From NCBI RefSeq assembly GCF_003434305.1, contig NZ_QKKX01000015.1:62001-126000 (forward strand): DNA of 64,000 bases, written 5' to 3'. The stretch is from Micromonospora sp. MW-13 (GTDB lineage: Bacteria > Actinomycetota > Actinomycetes > Mycobacteriales > Micromonosporaceae). The notes beneath the pieces were generated by a model. It did no database searches and was not told the DNA's origin. It worked only from the letters and a program-made list of their open reading frames with translations. Position 1 is the stretch's first letter. Every line of letters starts with the position of its first letter. This document shows, one piece after another, positions 50,758 through 60,742 of this stretch. The position numbers and the translations under genes are program-made.

Positions 50758-53412
50758 GTGGACGACAACGCCGACCGGGTCCACGTACCCGGCCAGCAGC
50801 CGGCTCCGGAGCGGGACATCGAACCGCTCTGGCCGCCGGAACCGACCGATCCCGGGCCGGCCGACTCCGGCCCCACGTGGGCCGTGGGCACGCCCCACCA
50901 GCCGACACCCCAGCAGGCGACACCCCTTCCACCGGTCCCCGGGCCGGGGCCCGCCGCGCAGAGCGCGTACCCGTCGTTGACCGCCTCGCCGGCCGCGCGG
51001 CCGGGGACGGGGGAGTGGGACGCGTACCCGCCCGCCGCCGCGCCACAGACGGGCTACCCCGAGGCCGGGCCGCAGGACGGGTACCCCGTGGTTGGACCGC
51101 AGGACGGGTACCCGGCTGCTGTCGGGCCACAGGGTGGGCAGGCCGGGTTCGACCAAGGCCACAGCCACAGCCACGGCCACGGCCACGGCCACGGCCACGG
51201 CCACGGCCACGGCCACGGCCACGGCCACGGCCGGAGCGTGCCGGGGCCGGACGGATGGGTGGCGGACGGATCGGACGGGTGGCCGCCGGTGCCGTCGGAG
51301 ACCGCGTGGGCGCCGCCGCCCGTGGGCGGCGTACCGGCCCCACGGGTCGGGCACCCGACGCCCGGGCCGGTGGATCTACACCTGCCCTTCACCCTGGACG
51401 AGCCGGCCACCGCGCTCCCGGCCCCGCCCACCGCCCCGACCCCGTCCGGGCGGCCGGTGGACCCGTTCGGGGCGGACGACCCGTCGACACCGCCGACGCC
51501 CGCGCCCCCGGTGCCAGTCCCGCTGGCGACAGTCCCACCGGCGGCCGGCCCGACCACCCCCCAGGTGACCGACGCCACGACGGTCGCCGACTCGACGACG
51601 GTGCCAGGCCCGGATACGGGCGGCGGACCGGGGGCGGGCGGGGCTCCCGCCGGCGGTGGGCCGACCGCGCTCACCGGCCCGCCGGCGAGTGGCGGGCCGC
51701 CGGTGCCGGGCCCGGACGACGACGGGCCGGAGCGGGTGGCCCGGAACGCTGCGGCGGCAGGACCGGCCCGGGCGACCGGGAACGGCACCGGGGAGCGGAA
51801 CGGAACGACCGGTGGGTCGGTGCCGGAGTCGAACGACGGGGCGCGGGGGGCGGCCGAGTCCCCGTGGGCGCTGCCACCGAGGCGGCCCAGCCCGGGCGGA
51901 CCGGAGCCGGCCCGGCGACCCGACGGGACGGCGGCGGGCGGGACCGAGGCGGGCGACCGGCCCGGCGGGACGGGGCAGGAAGGCCCGGGGCCGGACGCCG
52001 GTGGGCGTACGACCCCCGGTCCGGCGGGAACTGCGGCGCACCCGCCGGGGCCGTTCCCGCCGGTGATGAACCCGCCCGGGCCGCTGCCCCCGACCCCCTA
52101 TCCGCCAGCCACCGACGGCACGCCGGCCGACCCGTACGCCGCTGGTCCACCGGCAGCCGGCCCGTACGCCGCCCGAGGGTCGGCGGCCGTGCCGGGCCCG
52201 CCGGCGGGATGGGGGTCGGGATCACAGCCCGGCCCGGCGGCCCCGCCGGACCCGGCCCGGCCGGCGCAACCGGGACCGCCCCGGCCCGACCAGCCGCTCG
52301 CCGGGCCGGGGCAGCCCGGCCCCGGGCCCCTCGACGCGGGGCAGCCGGGCTGGTATCCCCCGGGCTGGCCGCAGCCCGGCCAGCCGCCGGTGGCCCCGGT
52401 GACGCACCCGCCGTACCAGGAGGCGGACGGGGTGACCCGGGTGCCGTCCGGGTACCCGGACGCGGGCTGGACGCCGGACTTCGGGACCGCGCCGACCGCC
52501 GAGGACTTCGCTCGCCGCCGGCAGGTCCGCCCGGCCGACCCGGTGGCCACGATGGGCGTACGGGCGGTGGTGAACAAGACCGGGCTGATCAAGCTGCCGC
52601 CGGGGCGGCACGAGCAGGAGTTGCGCCGCGACATCGAGATGGTGCGCCGCAACTTCGGCGGGCTGCGCCAGGTGACCGTGGTCAACCCGAAGGGCGGCGC
52701 GGGCAAGACCGTGGCGATCCTGCTGCTCGCCATGACGTTCGGGCAGAAGCGCGGCGGGTACGTGCTGGCCTGGGACAACAACGAGACCCAGGGCACCCTC
52801 GGGATGCGCGCCCAGCAGGACTTCCACTCCCGTACGGTGCGCGACATGTTGCGCGACCTGGGCCAGTTCCAGGGTGCCCACGGGCGGGTCGGCGACCTGT
52901 CGCAGTACGTCCGCTCGCAGGGCGAGGGGATGTTCGACGTGCTCGCCTCGGACGAGTCGGCCACCGGCGGGGAGATGCTCACCGCGGCGGCGTTCGCCGA
53001 GATCCGGGAGGTGGTCAGCCGGTTCTACAAGCTGATCTTCGTGGACACCGGGAACAATGTCCGGGCGCAGAACTGGCAGGCCGCGATGGACGCCACCGAC
53101 CAGCTCGTGGTGACCATGTCGGCGCGCAACGACTCGGCGGAGACCGCCGCCCGGATGCTCGACCACCTGGAGCAGAGCGGCCGGCATCGGCTGGTCCGGC
53201 AGGCGGTGACGGTGGTGTCCATGCCACCCTCGCGCAAGGAGATCGACCTGCCGGCCATCCAGGAACACTTCGCGGCCCGGACCCGGGCGGTGCTGCTGGC
53301 CCCGTACGAGCGGTTGATCGACACCGGCGAGCCGATCCGCTACGGAGGGCTCTCCTCGGCCACCCGGGACGCCTGGTTGAAGATCGCCGCATCGGTCGCC
53401 GAGGGGCTCTGA
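50758..53412 (+). CDS. EspI-like MinD/ParA ATPase with a long Pro/Gly-rich and His-rich N-terminal region
   Basis: 884 residues from GTG 50758 with ribosome-binding site GGGGAGG. The first about 600 residues are low-complexity Pro/Gly/Ala, with a run of alternating Gly-His (GHSHSHGHGHGHGHGHGHGH...) near residues 135-158. The C-terminal about 260 residues form a MinD/ParA-type ATPase: VTVVNPKGGAGKTVAILLL (deviant Walker A), VLAWDNNETQGTLGMRAQQ, FDVLASDESATGG and LIFVDTGNNVRAQN (Walker B). Mycobacterial EspI of ESX-1 has a like layout. No ESX genes are in the window, so the job is unclear; the His run may bind metal ions. Confidence 0.8.
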   Translation: MDDNADRVHVPGQQPAPERDIEPLWPPEPTDPGPADSGPTWAVGTPHQPTPQQATPLPPVPGPGPAAQSAYPSLTASPAARPGTGEWDAYPPAAAPQTGYPEAGPQDGYPVVGPQDGYPAAVGPQGGQAGFDQGHSHSHGHGHGHGHGHGHGHGHGHGRSVPGPDGWVADGSDGWPPVPSETAWAPPPVGGVPAPRVGHPTPGPVDLHLPFTLDEPATALPAPPTAPTPSGRPVDPFGADDPSTPPTPAPPVPVPLATVPPAAGPTTPQVTDATTVADSTTVPGPDTGGGPGAGGAPAGGGPTALTGPPASGGPPVPGPDDDGPERVARNAAAAGPARATGNGTGERNGTTGGSVPESNDGARGAAESPWALPPRRPSPGGPEPARRPDGTAAGGTEAGDRPGGTGQEGPGPDAGGRTTPGPAGTAAHPPGPFPPVMNPPGPLPPTPYPPATDGTPADPYAAGPPAAGPYAARGSAAVPGPPAGWGSGSQPGPAAPPDPARPAQPGPPRPDQPLAGPGQPGPGPLDAGQPGWYPPGWPQPGQPPVAPVTHPPYQEADGVTRVPSGYPDAGWTPDFGTAPTAEDFARRRQVRPADPVATMGVRAVVNKTGLIKLPPGRHEQELRRDIEMVRRNFGGLRQVTVVNPKGGAGKTVAILLLAMTFGQKRGGYVLAWDNNETQGTLGMRAQQDFHSRTVRDMLRDLGQFQGAHGRVGDLSQYVRSQGEGMFDVLASDESATGGEMLTAAAFAEIREVVSRFYKLIFVDTGNNVRAQNWQAAMDATDQLVVTMSARNDSAETAARMLDHLEQSGRHRLVRQAVTVVSMPPSRKEIDLPAIQEHFAARTRAVLLAPYERLIDTGEPIRYGGLSSATRDAWLKIAASVAEGL
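51161..51236 (+). repeat. CACGGC hexamer tandem repeat in the EspI-like gene
   Basis: About 12 copies of the 6-base unit CACGGC (or CACAGC at the left end) encode alternating His and Gly residues. The tract is uninterrupted and in frame, so copy number could vary by slippage without shifting the frame. Confidence 0.9.
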
Positions 53413-53417
53413 GCAGC

Positions 53418-53455
53418 GCGACGGCCGGCCCGACACCCGCCGGGCCGGCCGTCGC
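53418..53455. terminator. Terminator between the EspI-like gene and the DUF3151 gene
   Basis: GCGACGGCCGGCCCG (53418-53432) pairs with CGGGCCGGCCGTCGC (53441-53455), a 15-bp perfect stem, between convergent genes. Confidence 0.85.
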
Positions 53456-53470
53456 ACCGGCTCGCAGGGA

Positions 53471-53899
53471 TCAGGCGCCGGCCAGGGCGTCGCCGGCGGC
53501 GGGGTCGCAGTCGCGCAGGAACTGGGCGCAGCGGGCCGCCTCGTCGGCCTCGCCGATCTCGCCGGCGGCCCGGGAGAGCACGTACAGGCAGCGCAGGAAA
53601 CCCTGGTTCGGCGCGTGCGACCAGGGCACCGGGCCGTGCCCCTTCCAGCCGCTGCGGCGCAGCTGGTCCAGGCCCCGGTGGTACCCGGTCCGGGCGTACG
53701 CGTACGCCAGGACGACCTGGCCGGCGGCCAGGGCGCGGCCCGCGAGCGCGGCCCAGCCGGCGCTGTAGGTCGGGAAGCGGGCCGCGACCTCGGCGTACGC
53801 CTCGTCGGTGCCGGCCTCGGTGGCGGCGGCGAGCGTCGCGTCGGCCTCGTCGTGGACCGGCAGGAGGGTGGCCGGCGGCTCAGGCAACAGGTTCTGCAT
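53471..53899 (-). CDS. DUF3151 family protein
   Basis: 142 residues from ATG 53899 (MQNLLPEPPATLLPVHDEAD). The DUF3151 signature is seen in YHRGLDQLRRSGWKGHGPVPWSHAPNQGFLRCLYVLSRAA and VVLAYAYARTGYH. Proteins of this family are helical (TPR-like) and confined to actinobacteria; function unknown. In many actinobacteria it lies next to fructose-bisphosphate aldolase, as here within about 2 kb. Confidence 0.85.
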   Translation of the reverse strand: MQNLLPEPPATLLPVHDEADATLAAATEAGTDEAYAEVAARFPTYSAGWAALAGRALAAGQVVLAYAYARTGYHRGLDQLRRSGWKGHGPVPWSHAPNQGFLRCLYVLSRAAGEIGEADEAARCAQFLRDCDPAAGDALAGA

Positions 53900-54078
53900 C
53901 GTCCCATTCAACCCGCTTCGCTCTACGCCGCGCGAGCGGGTCGGCAGACCCGGCTGGCTGAACGGTTGAGGCATTGGTCACGCCTGCGGCTCCATGCCGG
54001 GAGACCTGCGGCCCATGCCGCCGGGAGCGGTTCTCCACTACAACTATTGGTCCGGAGCCTCCCCAGGACCCGGTTACG

Positions 54079-54111
54079 CAGGAGCCCGGTGGCCTCGCCA
54101 CCGGGCTCCTG
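54079..54111. terminator. Hairpin between the DUF3151 gene and the LOG-family gene
   Basis: CAGGAGCCCGGTGGC (54079-54093) and GCCACCGGGCTCCTG (54097-54111) form a 15-bp perfect stem with a 3-base loop, 60 bases before the GTG of the LOG gene. It may be an attenuator or a terminator of a short upstream transcript. Confidence 0.7.
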
Positions 54112-54170
54112 TCGTCCGGCGGGCCGGCGGGCGGGTCTGGCGGGTTGCCCCGGGCGGGCAGGATGGGCTG

Positions 54171-55379
54171 GTGCCGACCCCACCTCCCGCGGACGTCATC
54201 TCCCCGCACGACACCAGCGCCACCGAGATCGAGACCCGCAGCGCCTTCGAACAGCGGTTGACCACCGGCACCCTGGCCGGGCTGACCGTCCAGGGCCTGC
54301 GCCTGGACCTCGACCCGGTCCCCGACCTCACCGGGACGGAGGTGACCGGCACCCTCTTCGTCGGCTGCCGCTTCGCCTCCCGCGAGGTGGGCGCCGACCT
54401 GGTGCGGCGCGGCGCGAACGTGGTGCCGCCCTTCTCCGGGCTGCCGTACCCGACCCAACCGTCGCACCTCTACACCCCGGACGAGCTGGCCGCCGGCTTC
54501 GTCGAGGGCGGCTTCGCGAACATGTACGACACCCGCGTGTACGCGCACTTCCGGGCGCACGGTGGCGCGCTGCCGGACGTCAAGGAGGCGCTCGGCCAGC
54601 GGCTGCACGACCACGGTGTGGACAACGCGCTGGCCGACGCCACCCGGACCTGGCTGGCCGCGTATGGCCCGCAGTCGGTGGTCGGCGTGATGGGCGGGCA
54701 CGCCGTGCGGCGGGGCAGCGCGCCGTACCGGATGGCGGCGGTGCTGGGCTGGGAGCTGGCCCGGGCCGACCGGCTGGTGGTGACCGGCGGCGGGCCCGGC
54801 GTGATGGAGGCGGCCAACCTGGGCGCGTACCTGTCGAGCCGGCCGGCCGAGGAGCTGACGGCGGCGATCGACCTGCTGGCGACCGCGCCGGACTTCACCG
54901 ACCACGAGCGCTACACCGCCGCCGCGCTGGAGGTCCGGGTCCGGTACGGGGCGCCGCCGGCCGTGCCCCGGCAGCGCGGCGCCGACCTGGACTGGGCGCG
55001 TGCCGGCGGGCTCGCCATCCCCACCTGGCTGTACGGGCACGAGCCGGCGAACCTGTTCGCCGGGCGGATCGCCAAGTACTTCTCGAACGCGATCCGGGAG
55101 GACACCATCCTGCGGCTGGCCAGGGGCGGGATCGTCTTCGCGCCCGGCCGGGCCGGCACGGTGCAGGAGGTGTTCCAGGCGGCGACGAAGACGTTCTACG
55201 GCACGGACGGGGCCAGCGGCGCGTACGTCTTCCTGGACCGGGCCTACTGGACGACGGAGCTGCCGGTCGAGGCGCTGCTGCACCCGCTGCTGGCCACGTC
55301 GCCGTTCGGCGACCTCTCCGGCACCGTGCACCTCACCGACGACGTGCGGGAGGCGGTCCGGGTGTTGACCGGCGGCTGA
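54171..55379 (+). CDS. LOG-family protein (lysine-decarboxylase-like Rossmann fold)
   Basis: 402 residues from GTG 54171. The typical PGGxGTxxE motif appears as FAPGRAGTVQEVFQA with an Arg in place of the second Gly. The nucleotide loop GGGPGVMEAANLGAYLS is present. The first about 140 residues are a distinct N-terminal domain with GTLFVGCRFASREVGADLV. LOG proteins release cytokinin bases from nucleotide precursors by cleaving the phosphoribose bond; other members act on nucleotides generally. The altered motif and long N-terminus suggest a different substrate. Confidence 0.8.
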   Translation: MPTPPPADVISPHDTSATEIETRSAFEQRLTTGTLAGLTVQGLRLDLDPVPDLTGTEVTGTLFVGCRFASREVGADLVRRGANVVPPFSGLPYPTQPSHLYTPDELAAGFVEGGFANMYDTRVYAHFRAHGGALPDVKEALGQRLHDHGVDNALADATRTWLAAYGPQSVVGVMGGHAVRRGSAPYRMAAVLGWELARADRLVVTGGGPGVMEAANLGAYLSSRPAEELTAAIDLLATAPDFTDHERYTAAALEVRVRYGAPPAVPRQRGADLDWARAGGLAIPTWLYGHEPANLFAGRIAKYFSNAIREDTILRLARGGIVFAPGRAGTVQEVFQAATKTFYGTDGASGAYVFLDRAYWTTELPVEALLHPLLATSPFGDLSGTVHLTDDVREAVRVLTGG

Positions 55380-55388
55380 CCCCCTGCG

Positions 55389-55425
55389 ACGACGACGGCC
55401 GGCCCCCTCCCGGGGTGCCGGCCGT
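55389..55425. terminator. Terminator between the LOG gene and fba
   Basis: ACGACGGCCGGC (55389-55400) pairs with GCCGGCCGTCGT (55414-55425) between convergent genes; a 13-base loop. Confidence 0.75.
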
Positions 55426-55444
55426 CGTGTCGTACGGGTGGGTG

Positions 55445-56467
<1,023 letters not shown>

Positions 56468-56646
56468 GTCGAACGCTCCTTACTTACCGCTGTCGGCCGT
56501 ACTGGCCGCTGTCTACCGTGGGTGCGCCGGACCGCGCTGTCCTCCGTCGGAAGTATCCCGTAGGAGGCGGCCACGGGCACAACCGACCCTTGGCCCGCCC
56601 GAGGCGTGGGCCGGTGACCGGAGCGTCGGGCCGCCCGCACGCCGAC

Positions 56647-57033
56647 TCACCGGGCCCCCCACCGGTCCGGCACGGCGACGCTGATCAGCCAGCTCACCAC
56701 GGCCATCACGATGGCCCCCCAGAAGGCGGCCCAGAAGCCGTCCACCCGGAACGGCAGGTCCAACTGCCGGGCGATCCAGTCGGTCAGCAGGAACAGCAGC
56801 GCGTTGACCACCAGCGCGAACAGCCCCAGGGTCAGCAGGTAGAAGACGCAGCCCATCACCTTGATCACCGGCTTCAGCACGGCGTTGACCACGCCGAAGA
56901 TCAGCGCCACCACCACCAGCGTGAGCGCCGTGTGGCCGCCGTATCGGCCGCCCACCTCGACGCCGGGCACGACCAGGGTGGTGATCCACAACGCGATCGC
57001 CGTGATCGCCAGCCGGATCAGGAAACCCACCAC
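56647..57033 (-). CDS. Phage-holin-family (DUF360/YvlD) membrane protein
   Basis: 128 residues from GTG 57033 (GTG 57030 is equally possible). Four hydrophobic helices are visible: FLIRLAITAIALWITTLVV, LTLVVVALIFGVVNAVL, VFYLLTLGLFALVVNALLFLLT and FWAAFWGAIVMAVVSWLISVAV. KPVIKVMG separates helices two and three. The family (phage holin superfamily IV, YvlD) is a widely conserved small inner-membrane protein, sometimes tied to cell-envelope stress; its role is unproven. Confidence 0.85.
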   Translation of the reverse strand: MVGFLIRLAITAIALWITTLVVPGVEVGGRYGGHTALTLVVVALIFGVVNAVLKPVIKVMGCVFYLLTLGLFALVVNALLFLLTDWIARQLDLPFRVDGFWAAFWGAIVMAVVSWLISVAVPDRWGAR

Positions 57034-57161
57034 CCCATCCTGGCACCGCCGGCCGGGCCCGGAGGGGCGATTCCGCCGACTCGGCTTCTTCCGGCTCCGA
57101 GCGCACACCCGGGCCAGCCCGTACGGTGTGGGTAGCTTTCCACCGGAATCAGGGAGGGACG

Positions 57162-57374
57162 ATGGGTCAGCCCGACGAGGACTTCACTCCGAGCGACCAC
57201 CTCGCTCCGGAGGAGCGGGACCCGGAGGCGTCCCCGGCCGACGCCGTGGAGCAGGCCGCCTCGACCGACCCGGCCGACGGTGAGCAGGAGCCGAGCCGGG
57301 GCCTGGAGGTCGACGACTGGGACGCCATGGAGCAGGCCCGGGTGGTCGCCCCCGACGAGGACGACTACCGCTGA
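57162..57374 (+). CDS. Small acidic conserved protein
   Basis: 70 residues from ATG 57162, preceded by AGGGAGGG. It is acidic (many Asp/Glu) and probably disordered (FTPSDHLAPEERDPEAS, DDWDAMEQARVVAPDEDDYR). It resembles the DUF5709-like small acidic proteins of actinobacteria, from memory; I cannot confirm. There is no signal peptide or domain of known function. Confidence 0.7.
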   Translation: MGQPDEDFTPSDHLAPEERDPEASPADAVEQAASTDPADGEQEPSRGLEVDDWDAMEQARVVAPDEDDYR

Positions 57375-57557
57375 GCCCGTTCCACACTCCGGGATCAAGT
57401 CGCACCGGTAGGGCAGGGCCGGCTGCACGTTGCGGCAGCAGTGATCGGCCGTTCGGCTCGTTCGGGAATCGCGTGGAGGTTCGGGGTGACCTGGGAACTT
57501 AAGTAAACCTTAAGATCCACGGACTCCACCTGATTCCCCCACGGGAGGAACCCCCCA

Positions 57558-59120
57558 ATGTTCAAGCACTCGACTCGGCGCTGGCTGGCCGGGCTCGGCG
57601 TCGCAGGCGTGTTCGTCGTCGCCTCCGCCACCCCCGCCGTCGCCGCCCCGACCCCCGCCGACGCGCAGGCGGCTAAAGGCTTCGACCTCTACGCGAACGA
57701 CGTCATCGTCGCTCCAGGCGGCCCGGAGAAGTTGGTCTCGCTCTATTCTCTGATCAGCCAGCCACTCACCGAGTACACCGTCAAGGTGGACCGGAGCGGC
57801 GTCGACGGCTTCGCCGAGGTCCAGAAGCCAGTCGGCTACGGCTCCTGCACAGAGACAGGCGCCGTCCTGACCTGCACCGTCAAGGACGACCAGGAACCGG
57901 ATCTCGACCTGCTCTCCCTTGTGGTACTGCCCAGGAAGAAGGCCAAGGCGGGGCAGGAGGGTGAGCTCGCGTTCACCGTCACGACCCCAGGCTCCGGATC
58001 GACCAGCTTCCGTTCCACCGTCTCGGTCGGCGAAGGGGTCGACCTGGTGTCGGAGCCGTTCGTCTACCTGGACGGCAAGCCCGGCGCCACTGTGAAGTCG
58101 CCACTGACGGTCGGCAACCAGGGCGACAAGACCGCCAAGGGCATGGTGCTGTTCTTCTTCGGCTCATACAGCCTCACGCCCTCCAAGCGGTACTCGAACT
58201 GCGAGTACGTCAAGGACGACTTCGACGTGAACGCCTTCGCCTGCACCCTCGACAGCAGCCTGGAGCCGGGTGCCGGCCTGAAGCTGGACGACTCGTTCGG
58301 CTTCGCCGTCCCCGGCGACGCGTGGGCGCCGAACAGGGACTACGGCTTCGCAATCTGGTTCACGCCCGCCGACTGGAAGGCGGTCCGGGCCGAGGTGCCG
58401 ACCGCCGGCGAGCTGGGAGAGAAGGGCACCGACGGACTCCTCGGGCTGGAATCGGTCAGCACCCCACAGGTGCTGTCCCGCGCCGCGCAGACCGACGTGG
58501 ACCCGTACAACAACGAGACGATGCTCCAGCTCACGGTCAAGGGCAACCAGAAGGCGGACGTGGCCGCGAACGGCGCCACGCTGCACGGCAAGGTCGATAA
58601 AACCGTTCCGCTCACGGTGGGCTTCACCAACAACGGGCCGGCGGCGATCAACGCGGGCGGCGAGCAGGGCATGGCCACGATGGCGCTGGTGACGCTGCCC
58701 AGGGGTGCCAGAGTCGTCGAGGCCCCCGAGTACTGCGCGGACGCCGAGGGTGAGTTCGGTGAGGACTCCGGCAAGCCCGGGGGCACCGCGTACGCCTGCT
58801 TCGTGCCGCAGGTGGTCAACAAGGGTAAGAAGGCGGAGTTCCGGTTCTCGGTGCGTATCGAGAAGGCAGGCACCTCGGTCGGCAAGATCGAGCTGTGGCA
58901 CGGTGGCCCGGACGAGCGCCGCGCCAAGGACCTGAACCCGGGCAACGACACCGCCAAGATCCTGTTGAACTCCGGTGACGGCGGCCAGGGCGGCGGCGGG
59001 TCGCTGCCGATCACCGGCACCTCGACCGGCCTGCTCGCTGGCATCGGCGGCCTGCTGCTCGTGGCCGGTGTCGGCGGCTACCTGGTGGCCAAGCGCCGCC
59101 GGACCCGCTTCGTCGCCTGA
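57558..59120 (+). CDS. LPXTG-anchored surface protein
   Basis: 520 residues from ATG 57558 with ribosome-binding site GGGAGGAA. The signal peptide is residues about 1-30 (AVAAP). The body has three or four beta-sandwich-like stretches with Thr/Val/Asn-rich DUF11-type patterns (TVKVDRSGVDGFAEVQKP, VTTPGSGSTSFRSTVSVGEG, KGNQKADVAANGATLHGKVDKTVPLTVGFTNNGPAAINAGG). A Gly-rich linker leads to LPITG, a hydrophobic helix and KRRRTRFVA, the standard sortase signal. It is anchored to the cell wall in the exported form. Binding role unknown. Confidence 0.88.
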   Translation: MFKHSTRRWLAGLGVAGVFVVASATPAVAAPTPADAQAAKGFDLYANDVIVAPGGPEKLVSLYSLISQPLTEYTVKVDRSGVDGFAEVQKPVGYGSCTETGAVLTCTVKDDQEPDLDLLSLVVLPRKKAKAGQEGELAFTVTTPGSGSTSFRSTVSVGEGVDLVSEPFVYLDGKPGATVKSPLTVGNQGDKTAKGMVLFFFGSYSLTPSKRYSNCEYVKDDFDVNAFACTLDSSLEPGAGLKLDDSFGFAVPGDAWAPNRDYGFAIWFTPADWKAVRAEVPTAGELGEKGTDGLLGLESVSTPQVLSRAAQTDVDPYNNETMLQLTVKGNQKADVAANGATLHGKVDKTVPLTVGFTNNGPAAINAGGEQGMATMALVTLPRGARVVEAPEYCADAEGEFGEDSGKPGGTAYACFVPQVVNKGKKAEFRFSVRIEKAGTSVGKIELWHGGPDERRAKDLNPGNDTAKILLNSGDGGQGGGGSLPITGTSTGLLAGIGGLLLVAGVGGYLVAKRRRTRFVA

Positions 59121-59135
59121 CCCACCGGTATCACC

Positions 59136-59171
59136 GGTGCCCCGCCGACCCACCCGGGTCGGCGGGGCACC
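59136..59171 (+). terminator. Terminator after the LPXTG gene
   Basis: GGTGCCCCGCCGACCC (59136-59151) pairs perfectly with GGGTCGGCGGGGCACC (59156-59171) around a 4-base loop. Confidence 0.9.
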
Positions 59172-59239
59172 GTCGTTTCCCGACCGTGGCAGACGAAAAC
59201 GGGTCGGCGCAAGATCGAAGTCCCTGACACCATGGGCGC

Positions 59240-60742
59240 GTGCTGCTCACCCTGACCACCACCCACCGGCCGGCGACCGACCTCGGGTACCTGCTGGTCA
59301 AGCACCCGGACCGGGTGCACTCCTTCGAGCTGCCCGTCGGCGTCGCGCACGTGGTCTACCCCGAGGCGGACGAGCGGCGCTGCACCGTCGCCCTGCTGGT
59401 CGACGTGGACCCGCTGCGGCTGGCCGGCGGCCGGGGTCGCGGCCGGAGCCAGCCGAGCGCCCCAGACAGCTTCACCCTCGGCCAGTACGTCAACGACCGG
59501 CCGTACGCCGCGTCGAGCTTGCTCGCCTCGGCGCTGGCCAGGGTGTTCCGGTCCGCCCTGCGCGGCGAGTCGCGGGACCGGCCGGAGCTGGCCGCCGCCG
59601 CGATCCCGCTGGAGGTCCGGGTGCCCGTGTTGCGCTGCCGGGGCGGTGCCGACCTGGCCGCCCGGGTGTTCGCCCCGCTGGGCTGGGCGGTGGCGGCCGA
59701 CCCGATCCCGCTCGACGAGACGCACCCGGACTGGGGCGACAGCCGGTACGTCGACCTGACGCTGACCGGCACGCTGCGGCTCGCCGACGCGCTGAACCAC
59801 CTGTACGTGCTGCTGCCGGTGCTCGACGACGCGAAGCACTACTGGGTGGCGCCGGACGAGATCGACAAGCTGCTCCGGGCGGGCGCCGGCTGGCTGGCCG
59901 GTCACCCGGAGCGGTCCACCATCACCCGCCGTTACCTGGCCCACCGCCGGGCCCTGGCCGGGGAGGCCATGGCCCGCCTCGCCGAGCAGCGGCTGGCCGA
60001 GGAGCCGCCGGCCGACAGCGTGGCCGAGGCCGACGGCGGGGAGGCTCCGCACCGGCCGTCGCTGGCGGCGCGCCGCCGGGAGGCGGTGCTCGCCGCCCTC
60101 GCGGCCAGCGGGGCGAGCCGGGTGCTGGACCTCGGCTGCGGCGGCGGCGCGCTGCTCGCCGCGCTGGCCGGCGACCGCCGGTACACCGAGATCGTCGGCA
60201 CCGACGTGTCCGCCCGGGCGCTGGCGCTGGCCGCCCGCCGGCTGGGGCTGGACCGGCTGCCGGAGCGGCAGCGGGACCGGATCCGGCTGTGGCAGTCCGC
60301 CCTGACCTACCGGGACGACCGGCTGCGCGGGTACGACGCGGCGGTGCTCATGGAGGTCGTCGAGCACGTCGACCCGTCGCGCCTGCCGGCGCTGGAGGAC
60401 GCGGTGTTCGGCCACGCCCGGCCCGCCACCGTCGTGGTGACCACGCCGAACGCCGAGCACAACGTCCGTTACGAGGGGCTGGAGGCGGGCCGGTTCCGGC
60501 ACCCGGACCACCGCTTCGAGTGGACCCGGGCGGAGTTCGCCGGCTGGGTCGACCGGGTCACCGCCACGCACGGGTACGCCGCGACGATCGGCGGGATCGG
60601 CGACGACGACCCCGAGGTCGGCGCCCCCACCCAGCTCGCCGTGTTCACCACGACGCCGACGAATGCCACGACGCGGCCGAATGCCACGACGCAGACGAAT
60701 GCCACGACGCAGACGACCGCACCGAAGGAGGCGGGCCGATGA
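59240..60742 (+). CDS. hen1: 3'-terminal RNA ribose 2'-O-methyltransferase Hen1
   Basis: 500 residues from GTG 59240. Bacterial Hen1 methylates the 2'-OH at the 3' end of a broken RNA before it is religated. The N-terminal about 240 residues (Hen1 N-domain: TDLGYLLVKHPDRVHSFELPVGVAHVVYPE, SLLASALARVFRSAL) precede a SAM domain with VLDLGCGGGALLAAL and the metal site MEVVEHVDPSRL and TTPNAEHNVRYEG. The last 30 residues are a Thr/Asn/Ala repeat tail (TNATTQTNATTQ). It overlaps pnkp by four bases (ATGA). Confidence 0.95.
   Translation: MLLTLTTTHRPATDLGYLLVKHPDRVHSFELPVGVAHVVYPEADERRCTVALLVDVDPLRLAGGRGRGRSQPSAPDSFTLGQYVNDRPYAASSLLASALARVFRSALRGESRDRPELAAAAIPLEVRVPVLRCRGGADLAARVFAPLGWAVAADPIPLDETHPDWGDSRYVDLTLTGTLRLADALNHLYVLLPVLDDAKHYWVAPDEIDKLLRAGAGWLAGHPERSTITRRYLAHRRALAGEAMARLAEQRLAEEPPADSVAEADGGEAPHRPSLAARRREAVLAALAASGASRVLDLGCGGGALLAALAGDRRYTEIVGTDVSARALALAARRLGLDRLPERQRDRIRLWQSALTYRDDRLRGYDAAVLMEVVEHVDPSRLPALEDAVFGHARPATVVVTTPNAEHNVRYEGLEAGRFRHPDHRFEWTRAEFAGWVDRVTATHGYAATIGGIGDDDPEVGAPTQLAVFTTTPTNATTRPNATTQTNATTQTTAPKEAGR
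60655..60715 (+). repeat. 18-base tandem repeat in the 3' end of hen1
   Basis: GAATGCCACGACGCAGAC-like units recur about three times, encoding a T-N-A-T-T-Q tail after the methyltransferase fold. The unit is a multiple of three, so length changes keep frame and the downstream ATGA overlap. Confidence 0.8.

Noticed and set aside
51161..51236. CRISPR-like array of short repeats
   Set aside because: The unit is a 6-base CACGGC repeat without spacers, in frame with a protein and coding a His-Gly run.
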